Origin: Bombyx mori
Lineage: Eukaryota; Arthropoda; Insecta; Lepidoptera; Bombycidae
Assembly: GCF_030269925.1 (NCBI RefSeq)
Contig: NC_085111.1
Location: 6,812,142 to 6,876,141 of the forward strand
Direction of reading: 5' to 3'
DNA length: 64,000 nt
Shown here: piece after piece, positions 12,641 to 22,996 of the stretch
Numbering within the stretch: the first letter of the stretch is position 1
Layout: every line of letters begins with the position of its first letter
Program-made: the position numbers and the translations under genes
The notes under the pieces: generated by a model
Database searches by the model: none
Seen by the model: the letters and a program-made list of their open reading frames with translations, nothing else
What the model was told of the DNA's origin: nothing

Positions 12641-13865
12641 TTTTATTTCACTCAATTGGCTATAGAAGTCACGCGGTAACTAAAGCCAATGCTTATGGTG
12701 TAGGAAAGATATTGGGAAATTTGAATATTAGCTTGGCTGTAACAAAGAGATTCACGGCTAGCAGCGATTTCTGAACATTTGCTATGACAACTACGATACA
12801 ATTGAGACTGACTCTAAGTGTCAAAGTGGGTGGAATTCACGCTGTGACGTATGGTATAAACGATCCAGTGACTAATATCATATTGGCCATGAGATTGTCT
12901 GCACGTTTTCTTCTTTACAGTCGTTTACACTCGTGGCAGAGAGGTCGTGGTCATCAGTTCGGGTAGTGGTGTGCTTCGCTAAACGTCGCCATGCCTCGCG
13001 TACTGCACATACCGTCCGCACGTATGCAGCATAAAAATTGAAGAGGCCACAGTACATTAAAATAATTGACCAAACTCTATATACATGAAACATTAATATT
13101 TCAATAAAGGTGATTGGTAAGGAGTTGTTTTTTGGGATTAATATCCATTAATTTTTAAACAATTAAACGCATTGAAAGTATCAGATTAAAATAGAAAAAA
13201 TGTATTTTGTCCTTATCGATTTGAATGTTAATACTTATCTAATTTCGTCATGTTAGTAGATATAAACTACGACCGTGTTCGTGTACTAAAAATGCAAAAT
13301 TAACACAGTATTTAATGTTCGGAAAAACGACGATCTATAATTGATTTCATGCTCTGAACTTCATGTCAATTTTAATTATGTGCTATACGATACTAATTGA
13401 AATTGATTGACGCTGACTTTCTGTGCAAGGGGGACCTATTTTAAATCTAATGGAACTGTATCTGTTACTGATTAAATCTAGGAACATTCGTCGTTTCATG
13501 TTTTCAGATAGAAGGCAATTTTATTATCTATATTTTAATTATACATTATTATATGATCAAGTAAGTATGATACATATTATTATACACATATGTTAAGTAC
13601 CACTACAAATCAGCTTTAATTAAAAGCTTGCGTCTTGTTTGTTACGAAATCATGAAACAGTTTTCATTTTCTTTTTGTCATCCATCAATATCACTCGTCA
13701 CACACCTCACTCGAGGCGTTTTCAAGTAATGAAGAATCCTCATTTCCATTCTAAAGGAATACTAATATTTCTAATACTATTGTTTATTTTTTAAATCCCA
13801 CGTAGGGCCTATACGAGTAGCTGGCGGATGACATGTGGATTATGAAAAGGACAAATGTTCTACTT
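12641..13865. other. Intergenic DNA
   Basis: No gene or recognisable mobile element is seen. Confidence 0.5.
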
Positions 13866-14055
13866 TTTTTTTCCACAGGAGAAAATCGCCGGATCCCCAC
13901 CCGCGCGGCAGGTGGGGTATGTGGGAGTTGAACCTTACTAAAAACTCCTGCCGCTCACAACCAGCGCCCTACCCCGGACCGGGCCGGAGCCCAGTCGGGG
14001 CTATTGAGACGGCGGGACAGGGTTGACGCAGACCACATTACATCCATCCCGCCGT
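13866..14055 (-). mobile_element. 5'-truncated LINE 3' end with target-site duplication
   Basis: A GC-rich 190-base insert is flanked by the 13-base direct repeat AAATGTTCTACTT (13853-13865 and 14056-14068). A poly(T) run at the left end shows a polyadenylated element inserted on the minus strand. The 3' tail on that strand contains GGGGATCCGGCGATTTTCTCC-like sequence. The perfect duplication implies a young target-primed insertion. The LINE family is not certain; the composition resembles an R1-clade 3' untranslated region. Confidence 0.8.
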
Positions 14056-14068
14056 AAATGTTCTACTT

Positions 14069-14884
14069 AGATTATTTTAAACTCATTTCATAATTTATTT
14101 AAAATATCATGCACAAAACTCAACTAAACATAAAATTTAAAGACCTAAGAATTTACATACATTTGCATCTAATCCTATTTTGTTTTCGTTTTAGATAAAG
14201 CGAGCGGGGTCTTTTTTATAGAATAAACAAAAGTAGCTAGCCCATTCCCTAGATTTAGAAAATCATGAATGTAATAAAACTTCTGTTTGAATTAGGCTTG
14301 TAATAAACAATAGCTACTCGCAAAATTATTTCATTTTGTTTGTTTTGTGTTTTGTTTTGTAGAATTCTAGAAAGTTTATGTAAATGATTAATTGCTGAAA
14401 CTCTCTCAAAATAAATTACTTACGGCCGGCTCACGGCAAAGTATTTCTTAGTGATATTTTTTTTGAGTGGGTTATATCCTATTAACATCCCAACATCCTC
14501 TTAGCACAGAGACGTGAAGAAAAAATCTCAATCCTATACGCAAAGTAGCAAGTGATAAGTTATAATTTTAAGTGATTAAACATTTTTTTAATGCTATAAT
14601 ATCTATAATCATAAAATAATGTTTTAATAATTATATATAAGAAGATTATAAAATATAATCAGTTGCAAATGTTTGCATACGTGCTGAACACACAGTTCGA
14701 AGCTAATAATTCGAACATTGTGCCGAACACGCGATCGACCGCTGCAATAACAAGACGAAAATTGATTTTGAAACAATATTTACCATGAGCCTATTGTAAT
14801 GATGCTGTAACTGTTTTATTACGTTACGAGTAAACAAGTTTATCTTTTAGATTTGTTTAATGCGAGCCTATCATAGCTGTCAAA
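14069..14884. other. Intergenic DNA
   Basis: Nothing recognisable. Confidence 0.5.
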
Positions 14885-14885
14885 T

Positions 14886-15735
14886 TTTTTTTTTTTTTTT
14901 TAACGCTGGAGAATGCGTTTACTGATGTCCTGTCGAGGAGGGTAAAAGAACGGGTTATATCGGACTCCAGCGCCTTTAGAGTATAGGCAGAAGAGGAAGA
15001 CCGAGGTTCTCCACCTCTTCCAATTTCTACGCTTTGAGAAAGGCGAGACACCGTTAGCTGCGCCAGACCCCTTCGCGCATCGCGATAATCGGATATGCGA
15101 GGCGGATCTTGTCTAAACTCTATCGAGCTCTATCACTCCGGCTAGATGAAACCTACGTTACCGCTTGGAGCGTGCCGAAAGTCTGCCTTCGCCGATACCA
15201 GTTCTGATGATAGAAAGGGATTTCATCCCCGGGAAGATTTCGAAAGACGTCGTCTCGGAAGACACAAAAATGTCCGCGCACAGAAGCTACCTTACGCAGC
15301 TTTACCACCGGACTGACAGCCGAAAGCTGGGCGCCCTAGCACGCTGTAGGTACCTGATGACCATTACGACAGCTGAGCAGGGCTTTAGCACCTGCGCCAT
15401 CCACTCCGCCTTCTACACTGAGTAGTCGAAGAGCGATCCCACTCTCCTTCGCGCTCCTCAAGCTCATAGAGCCCCATGACCAGGTCGCAACTCTAGTCTT
15501 CTACCATATGGGCGACGACAGCCTACAAGGAGAGGTCTCACCCTAGCACCGCGCAACAACTTGGCGCAGGTATTCCCAACGCAGGCACACTTCGGGCGCG
15601 CGCTAAGCGTCATCTACCAACCTAGTGGCAACTCGGATGTCACTCCCTCTCGCGAACTCTTCACAGATACCTCCCGATGCAGCCAAGTGGAATGGACCTA
15701 CGTGAGGCGGAAAGGTTCGAATTTCGATCTGAAAT
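14886..15735 (-). mobile_element. Unclassified GC-rich retroelement-like block
   Basis: The block is sharply richer in G and C than its surroundings. Its left edge is a poly(T) run (about 14886-14902), as expected for a polyadenylated element on the minus strand. Open frames on both strands are short and interrupted (minus 14857-15051, plus 15165-15425 and 15561-15794), and I could not match any to a known protein. No target duplication is seen. It could be a decayed LINE, or a retrocopy of a host transcript. Confidence 0.4.
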
Positions 15736-16623
15736 CCTATTGGCTTTCTGTGAGAGTAGTGGCTGAAAATAATTACTCTTACTTGGTTACATAATAATAT
15801 GCATTACAAATTAGAAATTAAATAAAGGTCAGATGACCTTTATTGGAGACCAATGAAAATCAAAATGTAATGCTGCTAAACATTTTGAAACATTAAGTGG
15901 AATTCTTAATTTTATTGTTATTATAGCAAACATCTTTAATAGTTGAGGCCATGATAGTTTCGAGGTAGATAGATAAACGCAGCACTTGTTGAGCTGTAGA
16001 TCTATATGATACGATGTTATTTCTTCATAACGAAGTCCATTCGTCAAAAAATTTGTTATGCATGCGTTAGTCTAGTTTGATGACTACAGTCAGAAATATT
16101 ATTATTATGCAAGGTTATTTAGCAAAAAAGCCAGACGTACCAATGTAATAGAAAATTTATTAACGCGCATTCCTGACACTGTATTGTGACTAAATACAGT
16201 AAGATCACTAAGTAGCGATGAAGTTAAATTATGAGTAAAATAAACCTCTATTATAGCCCTTAAACGACGTTTTCTTTATCGAACAACGCGTAAATTTCGA
16301 TATCCCATGGGATCGCAATAAATAGCTGAAATCCTGAACTTCGGCCACTCGAACAAGCCCCGATACGAGTTGGGCGGCTTATACTTTCATACCCTGATCT
16401 TGTTAGTTGGAAAACTTTTTAGATGAGGCCTTCAGTTTTTATTTTTCCATTTAAGGTAAGTCACAGAAACGTTGCTGAGTCATTTAAGTTTGCTATATCA
16501 CTTACCATATTTATGTATTGGAATAAAACACAGATACTCTGAATATTTTGCGTACGGTTATGTTTGCGTCATGTTTTCACAGGTTTTAAAGGATTGTTAA
16601 AGCATGACTTTCTCATATTTTTT
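15736..16623. other. Intergenic DNA
   Basis: No gene or repeat recognised. Confidence 0.5.
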
Positions 16624-16728
16624 GTATTGCCCTTGTAGGTAGACGGGCATACGGCCCACCTGATGATGAGTGGTTATCGTCACCCGTGGACTTCAGCAAT
16701 GCCAGGGGCAGAGCCAAGCCGCTGCCTA
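16624..16728 (-). mobile_element. LINE 3' tail, family L-B
   Basis: A 105-base minus-strand tail matches those at 25150, 32787, 34870 and 39116. Landmarks are TTGTAGGTAGACGGGCATAC, CACCTGATGATGAGTGG and GCCAAGCCGCTGCCTACC. It is the 3' untranslated end of a 5'-truncated LINE, possibly the Bombyx BMC1 type. Confidence 0.75.
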
Positions 16729-18569
16729 CCGATGTATGTATTTTTCCTTTCTTTGCGTGTGAAATGTAGAAATAAAATAATCTACATTAAGAAACGATAT
16801 TCTAATTGTTCATATATTTGAAGTAAGGCTCAAAGCACTTTACTCTAAACCTTTCCATAGTATTGGAATCATTGTATAGTATTTGTCTATCTTAGAAAAT
16901 GCTATTTGAATTGTATAATGCCTCTTGTTTAAAATAGATTTAAAATTAATTATGATTGTATTTCTTAAAAGATCTTTGTAGCTTTTATCCTTTTCAATCA
17001 GTCGTGCGTTATGATCTATTTAATTTCGCTTTATATTATATTATTAATATATTTTGAATTGTAATATAACAGATTTTGTTTAATAAAAGTATGTTATATC
17101 GTGTATTGTGCTAACTCAGTTCTTCTGGCTTAGTTACGTTTTTATTTTATTTTTATTGTTTCTTTGTTCTAGATTTATCTAAGATATCTCTCCAACAAAC
17201 TAAACAATTTCAAGTACAAGAAGATCATCTTTGAAAGTTACGTTACTTGTTGAACCCTCGTCAGACCGGCGCTGATAACTCTGAAACGCCTTGCAAGTTC
17301 GTTTTCACCTTAATTCCTTGATTAGATAACTTTAGAACCCACATCATTATTGGCAGAGCGTTTCTCCTTACTCGAGTTACTTAAGTAGGTGGTCGGGCCT
17401 ACCCGATACTTGGAGTGCTTACGTGTGAACAATTCCGGATTATTTTGAATAGGCCCTGTTTTGTTTACGCAAACTTGAAAATGCTTAGAGGGTGTAAGCA
17501 CGAAGAATTTACGTAGTGCGGAATCTTTATCTATTTCAGCATTTCTAAAAGAAATATTTAATCGAACTTATGCAAAACAAAAAAAAAAAACAACGATAAA
17601 CTTCAATACCAAAAATTCAATGCTCTCAATATAAAACGGCAACAACTAATACCTGAAGAGTTTGTGGAAAATCGTTATTGCTCACTGCACTTGAATGCGG
17701 CTATAGTGCATAAAAGAGCGTGCTTAAATTAATCATAGTATTCATTGCTAACTGACTCCATTTTTACTTGACAAACGCTATCTTATTGTCGATCGTTGGG
17801 AGATTTGTAAATTCGATACACGATTATTCAGGTAGGTCATTTTTTTAAATATTATTCGTAATATTTTTAATACTTTATGTAATACTTTTACTGTATATAC
17901 AAACAAATATTTTCTGTTGTCTTTGTCAGGTTACTTTCATTCTTATTTTTTGACGAACTTTAGTATCATCAATAAAACAATGAATGGAAATATTCGAATT
18001 TCATTTTTGATAAGATGGAAAAACGGGCTCATATATCACAATAAGCTATTTCGGGAGTTCTGTGACGCACAAGGGGTGCTTATAATATTAGCTACTCTGC
18101 GGCATAGAACAGTGGCAGTTACTTAGTATGCTGATTGGTATCCCTCTCTATCTTTTGATAAATAGTCGAACAAACTGCTACATAACTTTTCGCTATCCGC
18201 TCGCTTGATCACTATTGTATTACACTAGACATTTCAAGCGTACAATTGCTGAGCATGCAACATAATACTTTCCATTGAAGGTGGGAGTCGTCAGCTTAAA
18301 CGACATCTTACAAGAACAAAGTATTCTCGGAAATAAATATGAACGCCAGCATGTTGTCGAACAGGTAAATGAATTTGGGATTTTATTAATACAATTGGGT
18401 GTCTTGAGTCCGGTTTTCTAGTCACAGGAATCAATTCAAAACGGTGGATAGTTTGCGAACCAACTTCTTTGTTAGTTAACTATTCATTATATTGTTTTTG
18501 CTACTTGTTCAATTCATAAGAAATAAAAATAAATTCAGTTAGAATGGTTAAGCTATGATTAAAACTATG
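16729..18569. other. Intergenic DNA
   Basis: AT-rich. No supported gene or repeat. Confidence 0.5.
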
Positions 18570-19307
18570 CTATGGTAGGCGTAAAGCGACTTCTACGTGT
18601 CCATCATCTCGCAGAAGGAGGCGACAGAACGGGAGAGGGAGAGCTCTTCTTTCTCTCGGCGCCATGCCGCCACCGCCGGGCAGGGGTTGGGAGGAGGGCG
18701 TTTGTGCAGCTCTTGCACTGTGATGAGGCAGTCTCCTTCCTATTATGGCCACGGGGTGACCTGAGGGGGTCGAGGCTACGCCGCACGCCACGGTCACTCT
18801 AGCGCGCTGACTTCTTTCTTCTTTTAAGAGGATAGGACGGCGTTTCGTCGGCAGCGGTTCGCATTACCGTCTTCGCTGTCAACGTCGAACATACTGTAGA
18901 GGAGCAACCCGGTCGGCGCAGCATCGCGTTCCGACACGGCAGGCTGGTTCTGGACCAGCGTGGTATCCCGGAACACCAGCGGCATCGCCCGGGTGGCCCT
19001 GGTAGGGCCGCCGTACCGCGGAGACCAACGTCGTTGGTCGTCGACTATCGCTTCGACGACCCGTCGGTCGGATGTCGTAGTGTTGACCGCGGGAAATCCC
19101 CAACTCTGACCGGGTTTTGACCCCGGACGGAGATCGTACGTCGGGTGTAAGAGTGCAGGGGAGTCGTTTAGTGGGTAGGGCTCTAAAATTCCTTGGGCCC
19201 GCGGTCTGCTCCCAACACCTTGCGGATCATCAAGTCCCACATACCACGCACGCCCCCCAGGGCGCGGAGACCTCGTAAGAGGTTCGGCCACCGGCCCGAA
19301 AAAAAAA
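18570..19307 (+). mobile_element. R1-clade LINE, 5'-truncated 3' end
   Basis: A GC-rich block ends in a poly(A) run (about 19298-19307), so it lies on the plus strand. Near its start, one frame reads FYVSIISQKEATERERES before stops. The K-E-x-x-E-R-x-R-E pattern recalls the basic C-terminal end of R1-clade reverse-transcriptase proteins. The rest is a long 3' untranslated region ending GGCCACCGGCCCG before the A run. A 155-codon frame on the opposite strand is a by-product of the GC richness. No convincing target duplication was found. Confidence 0.55.
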
Positions 19308-19714
19308 AATAGTTTATGAAAACTATATTTGTACTTCTCGAAATCTTTTAGCTTAATTTATATATTAATACGTGAAGCAAAAACTTTGTATCCCTTTTTA
19401 CGAAAATTGCGCGGACGGATGAGTATAAAATTTTCCACACTTATAGAGAATATAGAGAAGAAGTGCACAATGCTAATAGTTTTTTAAAATAATGCATAAA
19501 AGATACATTAAATCAATAAAGAAAACATCACACACACTACATGCCATGTATTTGACGCACACACGCATGCATACTATTTATTGTCAAACTTTTGTTCTTG
19601 ACGTCTGTGGTCAAATTGAGAATAGATTAAATATTGTTTGTCTTTGTTAATATTTTTTATAGTGTAGTCTTGGCGAAATTTGTGATTATAGAAGTATAAA
19701 ATACAATCATAATA

Positions 19715-22122
19715 TTCCCGTCACGAGGACTGTGGTGGATTGGCACACGCTGGGCATCAGCCTGGCTGAATCTGATCCACCATCGCTTCCGTTTAGTCCG
19801 GACTCTATCCCGTCTCCTCAGGATACCGCTGAAGCCATAGACATCGTAACGTCACACATCACCTCGACATTAGATAGGTCATCGAAGCAAGTTGTAGCGG
19901 AGGACTTCCTTCACCGCTTCAAATTGCCCGACGATATTAGGGAACTCCTTAGAGCTAAGAACGCCTCGATCCGTGCGTACGATAGGTATCCTACCGCGGA
20001 AAATCGTATTCGAATGCGTGCCCTACAACGCGACGTAAAGTCTCGCATCACCGAAATCCGAGATGCCAGATGGTCTGATTTCTTAGAAGGACTCGCGCCC
20101 TCTCAAAGGTCTTACTACCGCTTAGCTCGTACTCTCAAATCGGATACGGTAGTAACTATGCCCCCCCTCGTAGGCCCCTCAGGCCGACTCGCGGCGTTCG
20201 ATGATGACGAAAAAGCAGAGCTGCTGGCCGATACATTGCAAACCCAGTGCACGCCCAGCACTCAATCCGTGGACCCTGTTCATGTAGAATTAGTAGACAG
20301 TGAGGTAGAACGCAGAGCCTCCTTGCCACCCTCTGATGCGTTACCACCCGTCACCCCGATGGAAGTTAAAGACTTGATCAAAGACCTACGTCCTCGCAAG
20401 GCTCCCGGTTCCGACGGTATATCCAACCGCGTTATTAAACTTCTACCCGTCCAACTCATCGTGATGTTGGCATCTATTTTCAATGCCGCTATGGCGAACT
20501 GTATCTTTCCCGCGGTGTGGAAAGAAGCGGACGTTATCGGCATACATAAACCCCGTAAACCAAAAAATCATCCGACGAGCTACCGCCCGATTAGCCTCCT
20601 CATGTCTCTAGGCAAACTGTATGAGCGTCTGCTCTACAAACGCCTCAGAGACTTCGTCTCATCCAAGGGCATTCTTATCGATGAACAATTCGGATTCCGT
20701 ACAAATCACTCATGCGTTCAACAGGTGCACCGCCTCACGGAGCACATTCTTGTGGGGCTTAATCGACCAAAACCGTTATATACGGGAGCTCTCTTCTTCG
20801 ACGTCGCAAAAGCGTTCGACAAAGTCTGGCACAATGGTTTGATTTTCAAACTATTCAACATGGGCGTGCCGGATAGTCTCGTGCTCATCATACGGGACTT
20901 CTTGTCGAACCGCTCTTTTCGATATCGAGTCGAGGGAACCCGCTCCTCCCCACGACCTCTCACAGCTGGAGTCCCGCAAGGCTCTGTCCTCTCACCCCTC
21001 CTATTTAGCTTATTCGTCAACGATATTCCCCGGTCGCCGCCGACCCATTTAGCTTTATTCGCCGACGACACGACTGTTTACTATTCTAGTAGAAATAAGT
21101 CCCTAATCGCGAAGAAGCTTCAGAGCGCAGCCCTAGCCCTAGGACAGTGGTTCCGAAAATGGCGCATAGACATCAACCCAGCGAAAAGTACTGCGGTGCT
21201 ATTTCAGAGGGGAAGCTCCACACGGATTTCCTCCCGGATTAGGAGGAGGAATCTCACACCCCCGATTACTCTCTTTAGACAACCCATACCCTGGGCCAGG
21301 AAGGTCAAGTACCTGGGCGTTACCCTGGATGCATCGATGACATTCCGCCCGCATATAAAATCAGTCCGTGACCGTGCCGCGTTTATTCTCGGTAGACTCT
21401 ACCCCATGATCTGTAAGCGGAGTAAAATGTCCCTTCGGAACAAGGTGACACTTTACAAAACTTGCATAAGGCCCGTCATGACTTACGCGAGTGTGGTGTT
21501 CGCTCACGCGGCCCGCACACACATAGACACCCTCCAATCCCTACAATCCCGCTTTTGCAGGTTAGCTGTCGGGGCTCCGTGGTTCGTGAGGAACGTTGAC
21601 CTACACGACGACCTGGGCCTCGAATCAATTCGGAAATACATGAAGTCAGCGTCGGAACGATACTTCGATAAGGCTATGCGTCATGATAATCGCCTTATCG
21701 TTGCCGCCGCTGACTACTCCCCGAATCCTGATCATGCAGGAGCCAGTCACCGTCGACGCCCTAGACACGTCCTTACGGATCCATCAGATCCAATAACCTT
21801 TGCATTAGATGCCTTCAGCTCTAATACTAGGGGCAGGCTTAGGGACCCCGGTAACCGTACTCGTCGAACTCGACAAAGAGGTCGACGTGCAACCTAACCC
21901 ATGCATCAGCCCGCTGAGTTTCTCGCCGGATCTTCTCAGCGGGTCGCGATTCCGATCCGGTAGTAGATTCATTCGCGAAACAATTGCTCTTGAGTTGTTA
22001 GGTCTCCTTCGGAGGCGCTCGGGCAGTTGTTAGCAAATCCCACCCCTCTTGGCTGAGCCTTTGCTCGCCCACCTGTCCTGGTGAAACTGGAAAGGCCTTC
22101 GGGCCACCAGTAAACTTTCAAT

Positions 22123-22153
<31 letters not shown>
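19715..22153 (+). mobile_element. Jockey-clade LINE (family L-A), 5'-truncated, with target duplication
   Basis: The insert is bounded by the 12-base direct repeat ACAATCATAATA (19703-19714 and 22154-22165). It ends in a run of about 28 A. It begins inside the coding region, so the first open frame and the endonuclease domain are missing. The 3' untranslated region (21898-22125) contains CACCTGTCCTGGTGAAACTGG and GGCCACCAGTAAACTTTCAA, shared with the copies at 22997 and 43340. The long intact frame and long A tail point to a recent insertion. Confidence 0.9.
19717..21897 (+). CDS. Jockey-clade LINE reverse transcriptase, N-terminally truncated
   Basis: This frame encodes the reverse-transcriptase half of a Jockey-type ORF2, which copies LINE RNA into DNA at a nicked target. 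The frame is open from the truncation point and has no native start; a GTG at 19732 is only a convenient numbering origin, giving 721 residues. Seen motifs are KAPGSDGI near residue 223, YRPISLLMSLGKLYERLLYK near 283, FFDVAKAFDKVW near 355 with the first catalytic aspartate, GVPQGSVLSPLLF near 416, the catalytic FADDT at 443-447, and KVKYLGVTLD near 522. The tail is arginine-rich and ends RRAT. The N-terminal endonuclease of full-length family members is absent, so this copy could not mobilise itself unaided. No frameshift or stop was found. The opposite-strand copy at 23237-24423 is closely similar, which suggests a recently active family. Confidence 0.9.
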   Translation, partial: PVTRTVVDWHTLGISLAESDPPSLPFSPDSIPSPQDTAEAIDIVTSHITSTLDRSSKQVVAEDFLHRFKLPDDIRELLRAKNASIRAYDRYPTAENRIRMRALQRDVKSRITEIRDARWSDFLEGLAPSQRSYYRLARTLKSDTVVTMPPLVGPSGRLAAFDDDEKAELLADTLQTQCTPSTQSVDPVHVELVDSEVERRASLPPSDALPPVTPMEVKDLIKDLRPRKAPGSDGISNRVIKLLPVQLIVMLASIFNAAMANCIFPAVWKEADVIGIHKPRKPKNHPTSYRPISLLMSLGKLYERLLYKRLRDFVSSKGILIDEQFGFRTNHSCVQQVHRLTEHILVGLNRPKPLYTGALFFDVAKAFDKVWHNGLIFKLFNMGVPDSLVLIIRDFLSNRSFRYRVEGTRSSPRPLTAGVPQGSVLSPLLFSLFVNDIPRSPPTHLALFADDTTVYYSSRNKSLIAKKLQSAALALGQWFRKWRIDINPAKSTAVLFQRGSSTRISSRIRRRNLTPPITLFRQPIPWARKVKYLGVTLDASMTFRPHIKSVRDRAAFILGRLYPMICKRSKMSLRNKVTLYKTCIRPVMTYASVVFAHAARTHIDTLQSLQSRFCRLAVGAPWFVRNVDLHDDLGLESIRKYMKSASERYFDKAMRHDNRLIVAAADYSPNPDHAGASHRRRPRHVLTDPSDPITFALDAFSSNTRGRLRDPGNRTRRTRQRGRRAT

Positions 22154-22154
<1 letters not shown>

Positions 22155-22473
22155 CAATCATAATAGTGTACAAACTTACAATTCCAATTAGTTATAGTCG
22201 AATTTCGACTACTGCGGGACCTCTAGTATAAATATAATAAATTTAATTATATTAGTAGATTCGATATTAAATTATGAAGAAGAAAAATATGAGTGAAATT
22301 CAGTTTCGTTTTTGTAGAATAGAGATTTTCGAATATCAGAAATATCAGTTAACATAATATTAAAAATGTGTATAATAGCTATTAAATAACTTTAATGTAA
22401 CTAATAGGTTTATAACAAATTCAAACCACAACATTTGTATTAAACTCTGACTCTTTTCTATCATAAAGACAAA

Positions 22474-22738
22474 CTAGATGATGACCGAGCTTTGCTCGGT
22501 TTTTGTTTTGATAACGCCATCTTGTTGTGTTTTTAAAGCGGTTAGTTGGTCTCAATTAAGAAAAATAGTATTATTATTCGCCAATAGATGTCGGGAAGAG
22601 TTGATTATTGAAAACACGAATAAAACAACATTTTCTGAAAAGAAATCGTAGCTAGATCGATTTGTCGCCCCGAAATCCCCTGTATACTAAATTTTATGAA
22701 AATCGTTAGAGCCGTTTCCGAGATTCAGATTATATATA
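22474..22738 (-). mobile_element. Non-autonomous Helitron
   Basis: On the minus strand it ends in the hairpin CCGAGCAAAGCTCGG, then TCATCAT and CTAG followed by T (22474-22477). The inner part has the TCGTTAGAGCCGTTTCCGAG-type wording found near 5' ends of such elements. The 5' terminus near 22738 is mutated. Confidence 0.6.
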
Positions 22739-22915
22739 TGTCGGCGGCAGCGCCAGGGATGGCTAAGCGGTAGTTTCCGTCATCACTCGTATTTGGTTGA
22801 ACTCAGTTTATAAAAAGTCAATAAAACCTTTTGAATAATAATTATTGAAACTCAACACACACAACTTTCACAATGACAGGATAACCGACAGTTTCGTTGC
22901 ACATACCGACAGACC

Positions 22916-22936
22916 GACTGACTGACTGACTGACTG
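22916..22936. repeat. GACT microsatellite
   Basis: About five tandem GACT units inside the probable LTR. Confidence 0.8.
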
Positions 22937-22996
22937 CCAGAGACTCACTGACTGAGACGGACGGAATGACTGTCTGACACGGAATGCCACGACTCT

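Larger units (their letters stand above)
19358..22226 (+). mobile_element. Non-autonomous Helitron (family H1), split by a LINE
   Basis: The outer parts (19358-19714 and 22154-22226) join into one element like the copies at 50411, 60375 and 61770. It starts with TATATATTAATACGTGAAGC. It ends with the small hairpin GTCGAATTTCGAC, then ACTGCGGGACCT and CTAG followed by T, the expected Helitron 3' terminus and A/T insertion context. No Rep/helicase frame is present. A Jockey LINE sits in the middle. Confidence 0.8.

Noticed and set aside
18824..19291. 155-codon open frame on the minus strand
   Set aside because: It lies antisense within the GC-rich 3' region of a polyadenylated LINE on the plus strand, and shows no domain or start context. 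GC-rich DNA gives long chance frames.
20718..21071. Open frames antisense to the Jockey reverse transcriptase (also at 20280-20543 and 24114-24526)
   Set aside because: They are shadows of the strongly coding opposite strand, which holds all the known motifs.
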